Made by a program: the position numbers and the translations under genes. A stretch of DNA of 64,000 nt from assembly GCA_034509755.1 (NCBI GenBank), contig CM067546.1, positions 16,350,615 to 16,414,614 of the forward strand, written 5' to 3'. Below the pieces are notes generated by a model. The model was not told the origin of the DNA. It did not search any database and saw only the letters and a list, made by a program, of their open reading frames with translations. This DNA is from Anisodus tanguticus. Lineage: Eukaryota > Streptophyta > Magnoliopsida > Solanales > Solanaceae. Shown piece after piece: positions 54,598-64,000 of this stretch (its first letter is position 1; each line of letters starts with the position of its first letter).

Positions 54598-55494
54598 GGG
54601 TGTTCTGCCAGTTTTAGTCAACGCAAATCAACCTTTGGGAAAAATAATCTAGGCAACATAAACCTTCTAAAAATGAAGAAAATCAAGTTAGTATAAGGCG
54701 AGTAATTATTGCTTCAAATAATATGCACATAGTGAAAAGTAGGAGAAAATAGTAAACAGATTGTACGCAAATTATATGCGCGTCCTAATATACATGGGGC
54801 CTCTCTTATGCCAGAGGTGGGCCTAAATGCCAAATATGCGAGATTATGATAGATTGATCCAAGTCATTAAACTGCAATACTTTTGTTGGAAATGAAGACA
54901 AAATGAATGTACATTTTCCAATTTCGGCATGTCATGATTAGGCTTGGATTTGTCTATCATTATCACGCTACACGTAATATGTTGATTGGTCGTTGGGTTG
55001 CGAGACCCGTTGACAATATTTGGTAGATTTCTTAATTGTGGAGTTGATGCCAAGGATCGACCCACCTAAGGTGAATGCATGCATGACTTAAGATAAAGGG
55101 TGGTATAGCTCTATCCTAAATTTTCTAAGATTTGGCTAACTAGACTCAAGGTTCCCGAGCGAACTGCTCGAGTGAGAAGGCTACGCGGCCAACCGGATGG
55201 TCCGGACACTCCACGCATATACCAACTCTCCTAAATTTTGGTAATATGAAAGAAATTTTGCGGGTGCGCAAAACACATCTCGCGTGTAATGTGTGATAGT
55301 GTCAATTTTCCAGAGTAGAAGAAATATGAGCGAAATGTCAATTTAAGAAAAGCAGTAAGAGAATATAGCAATTAAAGCAGTTATGCATACAAAATTTCAA
55401 AAAGGAAACACTGGAAAACAATAGATCAAATAAGGAGCAATATAAAGCACAATAATAATTAACCTGAATTTGCTATGGTTAAGAACCTGAAAAT
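54598..55494 (-). other. Ogre 5' leader
   Basis: About 900 bases between primer site and gag with no long ORF. Ogre elements often have an extra ORF before gag, but I see no sign of it here. Confidence 0.6.
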
Positions 55495-55511
55495 TCCCAG
55501 TGGAGTTGCCA
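55495..55511 (-). other. Ogre/Tat primer-binding site
   Basis: The minus strand reads TGGCAACTCCACTGGGA three bases after the end of the LTR. This is the tRNA-Arg-like site of Ogre/Tat elements, with small differences from the version I recall. Confidence 0.75.
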
Positions 55512-55514
55512 TGT

Positions 55515-58500
55515 TGTCGCGCCCGTTTTTCGACCACGCGGGTGTCAAAGCGGAGTACAACGTATCCGGTGATTCCTGGGTATGATTAAGGAGTCGCCAC
55601 CTAATTATTCTACGGTGAATTAGGACACCAACATATTAAATAAATGCTGCAATATAACTCCAATTCTAAGGTCTGCGAAACTAATAAGATTCTAGGTAAG
55701 GGTTCTTTATTATCCTAAAGGGAAGGGGTTAGGCATCCTTTAAGATCCGTTAACTTGCGGTTATCCGGTCAAACTCAGGTTAATATTATACTAAGGAAAA
55801 TGCATGTTTTAAAGTATAAAGTTAAAATAATAAAAATAATTAATGAAAGGGATGCATTTTGTACATGTATGCATTTGCATGGTATAAAAGAAAAATACAT
55901 GTAAAGCTGAAAAAGTATGCATTTGTGACAATAATAAGGAGAAAAGCAAATTATTTAATGCCAAAGAAGTATTTTTTTGGAAATCACTTTTGAGTTGCAA
56001 AATGCAAAAAAAAAGATAAACTTTTGTATAATTAATAATGCGAATAAAAGATGACCACAGTTGTTTTGAAAATCTTGAATATGCACGACGAGCCTAAAAA
56101 TAAATGAACTAGCGAAGGATTTCTATTTTTGCACTAACCGAACCTACAATAAATAAACTAGCGACGGGTTTTAAACTACCCTATTAATTATCCATTCATG
56201 ACCTAATTATTCTAAATATCCTAACAATCACACAAGCATTAAATAATTATTACAGACCCCAAATAGAAATAATGAAATTAAAGAACAACAATGAAAGGGA
56301 ACTAAAGCGGATGACGATGTCATCTCGCCCTATTTGTTTTGAAATCCCGAGTTTGGAGAATGCCAGGAGTGTGAATGCGGGTCTTCGTTCGGCAGTGATC
56401 ATGATGAGTCTCATAACGAGACTCTTCGTAGCTCCCGATGCATTTCATGTAAGTGAAGAAAAGAAAAGGAAATGATTAGTAGCGGAACATGGACATGTAC
56501 ATATGTATAAATAAATGACTCATGAAAAGTAATATGTTGTTGGGCCTTCGGACCCACTAACTCAATACTGTCGTAAATCAACAAGGTATTGGCCCGTAGG
56601 CCCACGAGACATACATATGGAAGGGGAGAAAACACATAGACCAGTTATCATAGCATCCAGATATGAAATTTCACATTTATTTTATACATATTTGATGGAT
56701 TAAGGCAAGACGAAACAGTAAACCCAAAAGATAATAACTCAGATGACTTAATTCAGATCTGGGCTTAACTAGCCCACATGATACATGTATACGAAATGAC
56801 AGCCCAACAATTCAGAGTTTAGAGGAAAGGAGGGAAGACAGGCCCCCAATACAGTACATTTAGATCTGATTGACATAAAGGTATACAAAATGTTTCGAAG
56901 ATATGTGATATACATAGGAATATACACCAATACACAATTCTGATGTATACGGGGCATATACCAGAGTTATATACCTCATATATATCCTTAGGTGTACCAT
57001 TTTCATACTTCACCAAAAAATGTACCAAAATGACAATTTCAGACTACAAGGCAAAGCAGAGAATTCACCCTTCTGCAAATCACACTCATATAGACAAAAT
57101 GTCTGTTAATTATGACATAGAGAATCAAAGTGGACTATAAATCTAAGCATGGAATTTCTAGCAGTTTAAAACATGATTATGAGGGCATACAAAGACTTAA
57201 AGGGAGAAGGGAAAATATTACATACTATATATAGTAGACATGTTTATCTAAGGAGATGAAATCTAGCATGACTGACTCTCAAGACATACTGGACATGAGG
57301 GAGATCTGGTTTATAAAACAAAAGGTCTCAGCCATACATTCTTATATAAAAATAGGCTTTTCTAACTGATGTAAGGGTCATATTATCAAAGTGTGCAATC
57401 TCAGCCAATCTCAAACAGATAAGGTTACCTAATACTGACTCATGAATCCCAAGAAAAACATACATACCCTCAATAAACAATCTAAACATGGACAAACAAA
57501 ATCAATGAGAAAGAGAATATATATTGCTAATAGGTAACTTAGACATGTAGATGTGCAGCTTGTCACACAGTGTATGCAATTTATTCATATATATATATAT
57601 ATAAAGAAACTAATTCAACATTTCTATTCATTCTCAGATAGCTTCTACATCTAATCATATCTTACATACAATCAGATTTCAAACTAGGTACAAACAGGGA
57701 TTTCTAGCCCAACATGACAATAATCAATTTTCAAACAGATGCCAACACAGATGTCCACCATTTAATGAACAAGCCATGATAAAAAATGATTGAAAAAGTC
57801 ATCATATACTGGCATGGTAACACATTAACACTTAGACATGATAGGGTAAGCATATTATAAGTTTGGATTAACATGTAAGCATAAGAATGAATAGATGACT
57901 AGTCAGCAGTAATATTTCAGGGATGTAAAACTGCCTGAGCTATGTTAAACATTTACAGTTATATTTATGCTATGCATTTATGCATGATAACCCTTAAATA
58001 AGTGAGATAGACACATAAACAGACTCATAGGCATAACCACAGAACTGGCTAATCCAAATATGACATTTTGTAGGCAGATAACTGCCTAAGATAGGTCAAA
58101 CATGCATATCTCTTCAAGTAAGCAACATACACTAACCACATGGCTCCAAAAGAATTTTTATACTAGCACAAAAAAATAAACTTACACTACGATAAGCAAG
58201 GATATATGCACAACCAACTTAGGATAAACATAGAAGGCAAACAGAAGAGACTTTCATAGTCATTAAAAATTAACAACTTAAGTATGCAAGGCCACAGACA
58301 CAAAGATATACACAATCATAGCTTAGGTTGTATGAGACATGATGATACTTCAAATTAGACATGGCATGACTCAACATGGTTATCAAATGAATCTTAACTT
58401 AACAGACTATTATATAAAAAGTAAGAAATAACTAGGACATGTAATTTACATGAGAGAGGGAATGTTTCTTTCAAGAACCATTTCAAACCAATCCTGACTT

Positions 58501-59413
58501 CACACAATCTACTTATACAGATAACACCATCCATACAGTTTGAATTTAAATCACTACATATCTTATCATGATCCTTTAAAACAGCTGAGAGGCATATCTA
58601 GAACCAAGCATGATTCCCACCAACCAGGGATTAATTATGAGCATATTATGAACTCAAAATGGCATCTAACATCAGGCCTAGTCCTAAGGTAAATTAAAAT
58701 AGTATTATGCATTCAAACACCCTTGATAAATTGTTAACAATACTTTACTATGCTACACATAACTAGATGATTAAATATTTGAACTTAATCAGGTTTATAC
58801 ACACAGTACTTGATACAAAAAAAAATAGGACCTAATCATTCATAATAAGCATATCAAATGTATAATAGATATATTAAGTTAATTGAAACTAATATAAACA
58901 TTTCAAAACTAATATACACAATAATTAAAGTAAATGAGGGAAATTTGAACTCACTAACCTTCTCCGGACAGCGAACCGAGGCGTCGTCTCGAATCGTCGA
59001 GTCCGCTCGGAGGAGTATGTTTATGTGGTTGAAAATAAAATGAGTTGTAGTGTTTCTTGGCTGTATCGAGCCAGAAACGAGAGTCAAAATGGAGGATTTT
59101 TCAAAATCGAAACGTGTTAAAGAGAGGATCTTTGGCTCTAAAAAGAAAACTCTTTTGTGGAAACCGCCAAATAGGTTGATTCTTTGCAACAACTTAAAAA
59201 AAACAGAGTGGGTGCTTTTGTTCTCTGAAAATCTCGATCCCTTAAACAACCTACAAAGAGTTCTATTTATAGTCACAACTGAGACCCTAATGGCTAAGGT
59301 TTGAAAATCAAATTCAAAACAAAGATTGAAATGTGACGGTTTCTTTTCGTTTCAAAAACCGAGATGATAAAGAAGGGGTACGGGTTTGTGTTCTTACCCA
59401 CCGAATCCTTGAA
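55515..59413 (-). repeat. 5' LTR of Ogre-like element, truncated
   Basis: Matches 31218-35144 with only a few differences per hundred bases by eye, plus a shorter AT microsatellite (57585-57603). The first ~870 bp of the LTR (minus-strand U3 start) are missing. At the break the plus-strand text GGGGTACGGGTTT, present at 59375, occurs again at 59415, so the junction carries a short repeat. Copia gag DNA follows. Confidence 0.9.
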
Positions 59414-59426
59414 GGGGTACGGGTTT

Positions 59427-60310
59427 AAAATTTATTGTCGTTCTTACCGGGTGATTCATCATATCATCCCGACGGAAAATGTCAAAGGAAAGGAGTTGAA
59501 GACGGATGATGACAAAGAACTCTGAGAAACTCTTGATGCCAGAGTTCTATCTTGAATTTACGCAACAATCTCTTCGGACTTGTTACACACAATAATGGAA
59601 CCAGATTCTACAGCCATGGAGACTTGGAATCGGTTGCGGGACATTTTCAAGACAACAAAAATTCTCGCGTCTTACGTTAGAACAAGAATTCTCCACCATT
59701 GATATAGCGGATTTTCCAAATGCGTCGGCATATTGTCAACGCCTTAAAGTCTTGTCGGATCAACTTAAAAACGTTGGCTCGCCAGTTACCAACAATCGCT
59801 TGGTTTTGCAAATGGTTGTCGGTCTTACCGACGCTCTGGTGTGGGGACACTCATCCGACAAAGCAATCCTCTCCCATTATTTTATCAAGCATGATCGATG
59901 CTTATTCTTGAAGAGGCAGGCTTCGCCAAAAAGGCCGCCACCATTTCCAATTCCGCAATGATTGCTACTCCTACAAATGACGGGACTATATCTTATGAAC
60001 CCACACAACAAAATCGGGGACAAAAAAGTAAAAATGGTAATAAAAATCGGGGTGAAAATCGCGGAAATAATAAAAATGGAGGCCACCGGAATTCCGGTGG
60101 CGGTGGTGGAAATTTTGGCAGGTAGACCTCCGGTGGACAGCAACAGTGGTGGCCCAACCCAGTGGGCTTGGCAATGGCCATGGGCAATGCCACTGTGCCC
60201 CTACCCAACTTGGAACTAGGTCAGGTCCAATTACCGTCCCAGTGTGCAAACTGCCAGGCCAGGCAGTTTTGGGCCCAGAACAGGAGCAAGTTCTACTACA
60301 GGCGGTAATG
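59427..60310 (+). pseudogene. Copia gag (UBN2 type), broken
   Basis: Readable in alternating frames: IYCRSYRVIHHIIPT at the cut edge, then EQEFSTIDIADFPNASAYCQ, SDQLKNVGSPVTNNRLVLQM, and a Gly/Asn-rich tail (GQKSKNGNKNRGENRGNNKN, about 60010-60120) followed by a Pro/Trp/Gln stretch. No CCHC knuckle is visible. At least three frameshifts. Confidence 0.82.
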
Positions 60311-60348
60311 GGCCTCTGCTGAACTAGTGGCATGAGGCCCATTCGACG

Positions 60349-60895
60349 ATGATAAGCCCAACAGACATCGAGTCTGTCATGCATACACTTGGACTCAAGC
60401 CACCCAATGCCAATTGGTATATGGACTCAGGTACAACGTCTCATATGATGTCCTCTCAAGGTAACCTCTCGTCCTATTTTAATTTGAGCAAAAATAATGG
60501 TATAATTGTCGGAAATGGTCATTCTATTCCAATACGTGGTTATGGGTCTACTAAATTGTCACCCTCCAATCCACCGCTAACCTTAAAGAATGTGCTTCAT
60601 GCCCCACAATTAATTAAGAACTTGGTATCTATTAGAAAGTTTACTACTGATAATTGGATATAGTTGTATTTGACCCTTTTGGATTTTCCGTGGAGGATTT
60701 TCAGACGGGACAATCCTCATGAGATGTGATAGTCAAGGGGAGCTATATCCAATTACTTCACCCATTCAACAATCCAAGATACCATATACTTTTGTAGCTT
60801 TCAACTAATCATTATGGCATGACCGTTTGGGGCATCCGGGGGCATCTGTTTTAGCCTCTCTAAAAAACAATAATTTTATTTCTTGTATTACAAAT
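60349..60895 (+). pseudogene. Copia protease and GAG-pre-integrase
   Basis: The frame at 60349-60663 reads NWYMDSGTTSHMMSS, with the D-S-G active site of copia proteases (it would cut the polyprotein), and VLHAPQLIKNLVSIRKF, then stops. The GAG-pre-integrase part WHDRLGHPGASVLASLKNNN follows at about 60816-60880. An 'LWHDRLGH' type motif is standard here. Frames change near 60665. Confidence 0.88.
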
Positions 60896-61021
60896 ACTTG
60901 TGATTTTTTAGACAAGGGAAAAGTCCACAAAAAATTTGAGTAATCATCTACAATATCAAGTAATACCGATGGCCTGAAGAGCTCAAAACGGGTGAAGTCC
61001 AAATATCACAATGTATAATGT
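60896..61021 (-). repeat. Inverted segment of copia integrase
   Basis: Only here does the element read on the minus strand: IIHCDIWTSPVLSSSGHRYY followed by DDYSNFLWTFPLSKKSQ, the start of the integrase catalytic core that should lie between the pre-integrase and 61022. The surrounding text reads on the plus strand. So about 125 bp flipped in place. Confidence 0.82.
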
Positions 61022-61830
61022 CAAATGACAATAAAGTGCATGAATTGGATGAAGAAAATGGCAATTGAACATGTTTACCCAATGGACATGAACGATATTT
61101 ATCCATTCATATTTCTAAAATTTAGAGCATTCATCCGAATTCACTTTGAACGGGAAATAAAAAATATCCAATGTGATAATGGTAGGGAGTTTGATAATCG
61201 GCATTTTTTGGATTTTTATAGCTCTTATGACTTGAATTTTTGGCTTTCTTGTCCACACGCCTATTCTCAAAATGGAAAGGCCAAACGTAAAATCTGAACC
61301 ATAAATAACATTGTCCGAACTTCCCTTGCCCATGCCACATTACTACCCTCCTTTTGGCATCATGTACTACACATGGCTACATATCTATTGAACATACTCC
61401 CTCACAAAAACCTATCCGACCAAGTCCCCTCAAAATACTCAATTTATAGGACCCATCATATACACATTTACGAGTATTTGGGTGTTTATGTTATCATATT
61501 TTTACATCCACCACTATCAATAAACTCCAACCCTGGTCCACACCCTGTGTTTTCTTGGGATATCCGTCTAATCATCGGGGATACATGTGTTATGACCTCT
61601 CTTCAAATAAAATACTTATGAGTCGTCATGTCCTTTTTTATGAAACAAATTTTCCGTTTGGTAAAATTCACAAGTCTGGACCTTCCACATATGCATTTTT
61701 AGATGATGGATTGCCCCCGTATTTGTCCCATATTTTTTCCGTACCCACTATTTCGTCCAACCCGCAACATTTGGACCACGAAATAGTGGCCCAGTTGCAG
61801 GACACAAGTACCTAGCGAATTGGGCCATCT
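61022..61830 (+). pseudogene. Copia integrase, rest of core and C-terminus
   Basis: Reads FLKFRAFIRIHFEREIKNIQ, then CDNGREFDNRHF with the second catalytic Asp, SCPHAYSQNGKAKRK, and after a shift the C-terminal part around 61320-61830 (TSLAHATLLPSFWHHVLHMA). Several stops. It would insert element cDNA if whole. Confidence 0.82.
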
Positions 61831-62130
61831 GTTTTAGGGCCAACTGTTTCGGGGACAACAACAGTGAGTCAGCAAACTGGGCCTATTATTGCTAGCCCAC
61901 TGCCCAGTGTCATTCCCGTTCCTGGTAGTGGCTTGGGCCAAAGCCCAGTCCTCTGCCAACTGCTAGGCAGTGTTGCTCAACCCACCGCCCCACTTGAAAA
62001 TTCAACCCATCGCCTGGTCACCCATAGTCAATATCGCATTATTAAACCCAACACCAAATATAGCCTACACACCCAAGTCTCAAAATCACATTTACCTCAC
62101 AATCCTGTGTCTGCACTCAGCGACCCGAAT
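61831..62130 (+). other. Linker between integrase and RT
   Basis: Pro/Thr/Ser-rich text in open frames (61864-62133), the usual variable linker of copia polyproteins. No domain. Confidence 0.6.
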
Positions 62131-63637
62131 TGAAAAATGGATATGGATGATGAATTTGATGCTCTTATTAAAAATAGGACGTGGGAGTTAGTACCTCGTC
62201 CTCCTAATGCCAATATAATTCGGTCTATATGGATATTCAGTCACAAGGAAAAATCTAATTGTACTTTTGAGAGGCATAAAGCCCGTCTTGTAGGTGATGG
62301 AAAGATACAATAGGTTGGTGTAGATTCCGGGAAGACATTCAGTCCGGTGGTGAAACCAGCAACTATAAGGACAGTCCTCAGTTTGGTTCTATATAAATCA
62401 TGGCCACTCCATCAGTTGGATGTCAAAAATACTTTTCTTCATGGCTAGCTAAATGAAACAGTATACATGCATCAACCACTGGGATATGGGACTCCCGATA
62501 TCCAAATTATGTATGCCTACTCAATAAATCACTTTATGGGCTTAAACAGGCTCCCCGGGCATGGTACAAGCGGTTTGCGGATTACGTTGCATGCATTGGT
62601 GTTTCTCACAGCCGTTCTGATAACTCACTATTTATCTACCGATAAGGTAATAATATTGCTTATCTTCTATTATATGTGGATAATATAATCTTAACAGCCT
62701 CATCAGATGCATTTCTCAAGTCCATCATGTCACACCTTGCCTCAGAATTTGCATTGAACGATCTCGACCCTCTTCACTACTTTCTAGGCATAGTGGTGAC
62801 ACGTCATGCAGGTGGGTTATTTTTATACCAAAAGAAGTATGCAACAGAGATTGTTGAATGAGTTGAATGCCCTCGTGCAAACCATCCACAACACCAGTAG
62901 ACACCAAATCCAAATTGGGTGCATCCCCTAGCAAGCCTTTTGCTGATCCATCTCATTATCGCAGCCTTGCAGGGGCCTTACAATATCTTACATTCACCAG
63001 GCCGGATATTTCTTATGATGTGCAGCAAATATGTCTCTTCATGCATAATCTAATGGATGATCATATGCATGCACTCAAACGGATTGTGAGATATATTTAG
63101 GGAACTCTAGATTATGGGTTGCATTTATACCCATCATCGACGTCTACCCTTGTGTCCTACACAGATGCAGACTGGGGTGGATGTCCTGACACCAGACGCT
63201 CTACATCTGGTTATGGCATTTTCCGTGGCGATAATTTGGTTTCTTGGTCATCTAAAAGGCAAGCCACACTGTCTCGCTCTAGTGCTGAAGCAGAATACCG
63301 AGGGGTCGCCCATGTAGTGTCAGAATCATGCTGGCTTCAGAATCTGCTCCTAGAACTCTATTGTCCAGTTCCGAAAGCCACATTGGTATATTGTGATAAA
63401 ATTAGTGCTATCTATCTCTCAGAAAATTCAGTGAGTCATCAACGCACTAAACATATCGAGCTAGATATTCACTTCGTTCGTGAAAATGTGGCTCGCGGAC
63501 AAGTGCGTGTCTTACATGTTCCATCGCGCTACCAGATTGCGGATATCTTCACTAAAGGTCTTCCGCTGATACTTTTTGAAGATTTTCGGGACAGTCTCGG
63601 CATTCGTCTCCCTCCCGCTTCGACTGCGGGGGAGTGA
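62131..63637 (+). pseudogene. Copia RT and RNase H
   Basis: RT begins ALIKNRTWELVPRPPNANII at about 62160, with SPVVKPATIRTVLSLVL and LHQLDVKNTFLHG. The catalytic YVDD reads YVDN near 62667-62678, so the second Asp is lost. Frames change near 62290, 62500-62660 and 62862. RNase H at 62867-63637 is in better shape: LVSYTDADWGGCPDTRRSTS, LSRSSAEAEYRGVAHVVSES, HQRTKHIELDIHFVRENV and IADIFTKGL, ending PPASTAGE and TGA. Confidence 0.9.
63625..63635 (+). other. Polypurine tract of copia element
   Basis: TGCGGGGGAG ends the coding region and lies directly before TGATAGAATC of the LTR. Confidence 0.75.
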
Positions 63638-63855
63638 TAGAATCATAATCTTAATTAATAATATTAAATCATTAATTATGATTATTGTAATAAATGTAAT
63701 ATCTTATGTATATGGTAGGGATAATTATAATAATTAGAATATATTAGAAGACTTGATTTTAGCATATCTTGTCTTATTCTTTACCTTAATTTATACTTAT
63801 AATATTGGTATATGTACCACCTCTTATGGAATGCAATGATGAGGAAAATATTTCA
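63636..63855 (+). repeat. 3' LTR of copia element
   Basis: Starts TGATAGAATCATAATC and probably ends GAAAATATTTCA, giving about 220 bp. Another CA at 63866-63867 is possible. AT-rich. Confidence 0.65.
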
Positions 63856-64000
63856 TTATTCTTACCATATGTCCAAGAGATTGGAGCTCCATTCGATCCA
63901 AAGGCCTTTTGCAACGTACTGGAAAATCTTGTCGTTGTCGTTGGGTCAATAAATTTAGACCCTACTTAAAGAAGTAAATTACTACACTCCTAACTACATT
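63856..64000. other. Flanking sequence at window end
   Basis: No feature seen in the last 145 bases. Confidence 0.4.

Larger units (their letters stand above)
31218..59413 (-). mobile_element. Ogre/Tat-like gypsy element, minus strand
   Basis: One large element spanning 28.2 kb because of two younger insertions; without them it is about 15 kb, within the Ogre range. In minus-strand order: 5' LTR (59413-55515, missing its first ~870 bp), PBS, leader, gag (split by a solo LTR), protease region, a deletion that removed RT, RNase H and most of integrase, the integrase C-terminus (split by EPRV2), a 3' untranslated region with three tandem arrays, PPT and 3' LTR (36020-31218). The two LTRs are nearly identical over their shared part. 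It inserted in the gag of the gypsy element at 26434-31217. Confidence 0.88.
59427..63855 (+). mobile_element. Copia element, 5'-truncated, plus strand
   Basis: Holds gag (from inside its N-terminus), protease, GAG-pre-integrase, integrase, RT, RNase H, PPT and a short 3' LTR, in copia order. The 5' LTR and gag start are lost at the junction with the Ogre LTR. The gag belongs to the same family as the minus-strand piece at 13764-14957. Many frameshifts and a small inversion make it inactive. Confidence 0.9.

Overview
The window looks like plant nuclear DNA made almost entirely of transposable elements and endogenous viral DNA. I found no host gene I can support. A Solanaceae genome is the best fit. 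The grounds are a TS/SolS-type tRNA-derived SINE, a Del/Tekay-like LTR with the phrasing seen in nightshade elements, Ogre/Tat LTRs of nearly 5 kb, and endogenous caulimovirids related to those known from tobacco, tomato and potato relatives. The setting resembles repeat-rich, probably pericentromeric, chromatin. These family names come from recognised motifs, not from database searches.

Layout. 1-3.7 kb: decayed 3' end of a SIRE/Maximus-type copia element (RT-RNase H, env-like remnant, PPT, LTR). 3.7-7.2 kb: non-coding, with a ~340 bp direct repeat and LTR fragments. 7.2-9.75 kb: 5' LTR, PBS and gag start of a Del/Tekay-like gypsy element, cut off by endogenous pararetrovirus copy 1 (EPRV1, 9753-13763; broken Pol and TAV genes plus the intergenic promoter region). 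13.8-15.3 kb: minus-strand copia gag, PBS and LTR. 16.3-26.4 kb: two tandem copies of a non-autonomous LTR element with an Athila-type PBS; the second holds a 3.5 kb hAT transposon with a perfect 8 bp target duplication. 26.4-31.2 kb: minus-strand chromovirus-like gypsy element carrying a SINE. 31.2-59.4 kb: one minus-strand Ogre/Tat element with two nearly identical LTRs. It is interrupted by a solo LTR with its own 5 bp target duplication and by EPRV2, a 9.4 kb nearly complete pararetrovirus. 59.4-63.9 kb: 5'-truncated copia element with a small internal inversion and a 3' LTR.

The insertions nest and so give an order: tandem LTR element first, then the gypsy element, then Ogre, then EPRV2 and the solo LTR. 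EPRV2 is therefore younger than an Ogre element whose LTRs differ by only a few per cent by eye. EPRV2 reads, on the plus strand, three small coiled-coil ORFs, movement protein, two small ORFs (the second at the virion-associated-protein position), coat protein with a CCHC knuckle, Pol (protease-RT-RNase H) and an intact transactivator/inclusion-body ORF. A promoter region follows, ending at the tRNA-Met primer site. The most unusual feature is a second retropepsin-like domain at the C-terminus of the movement-protein ORF, with Asn where the catalytic Asp is expected. Both viral copies end at the primer-binding site, and both carry repeated GTAGT...ACTAC palindromes after the TAV gene.
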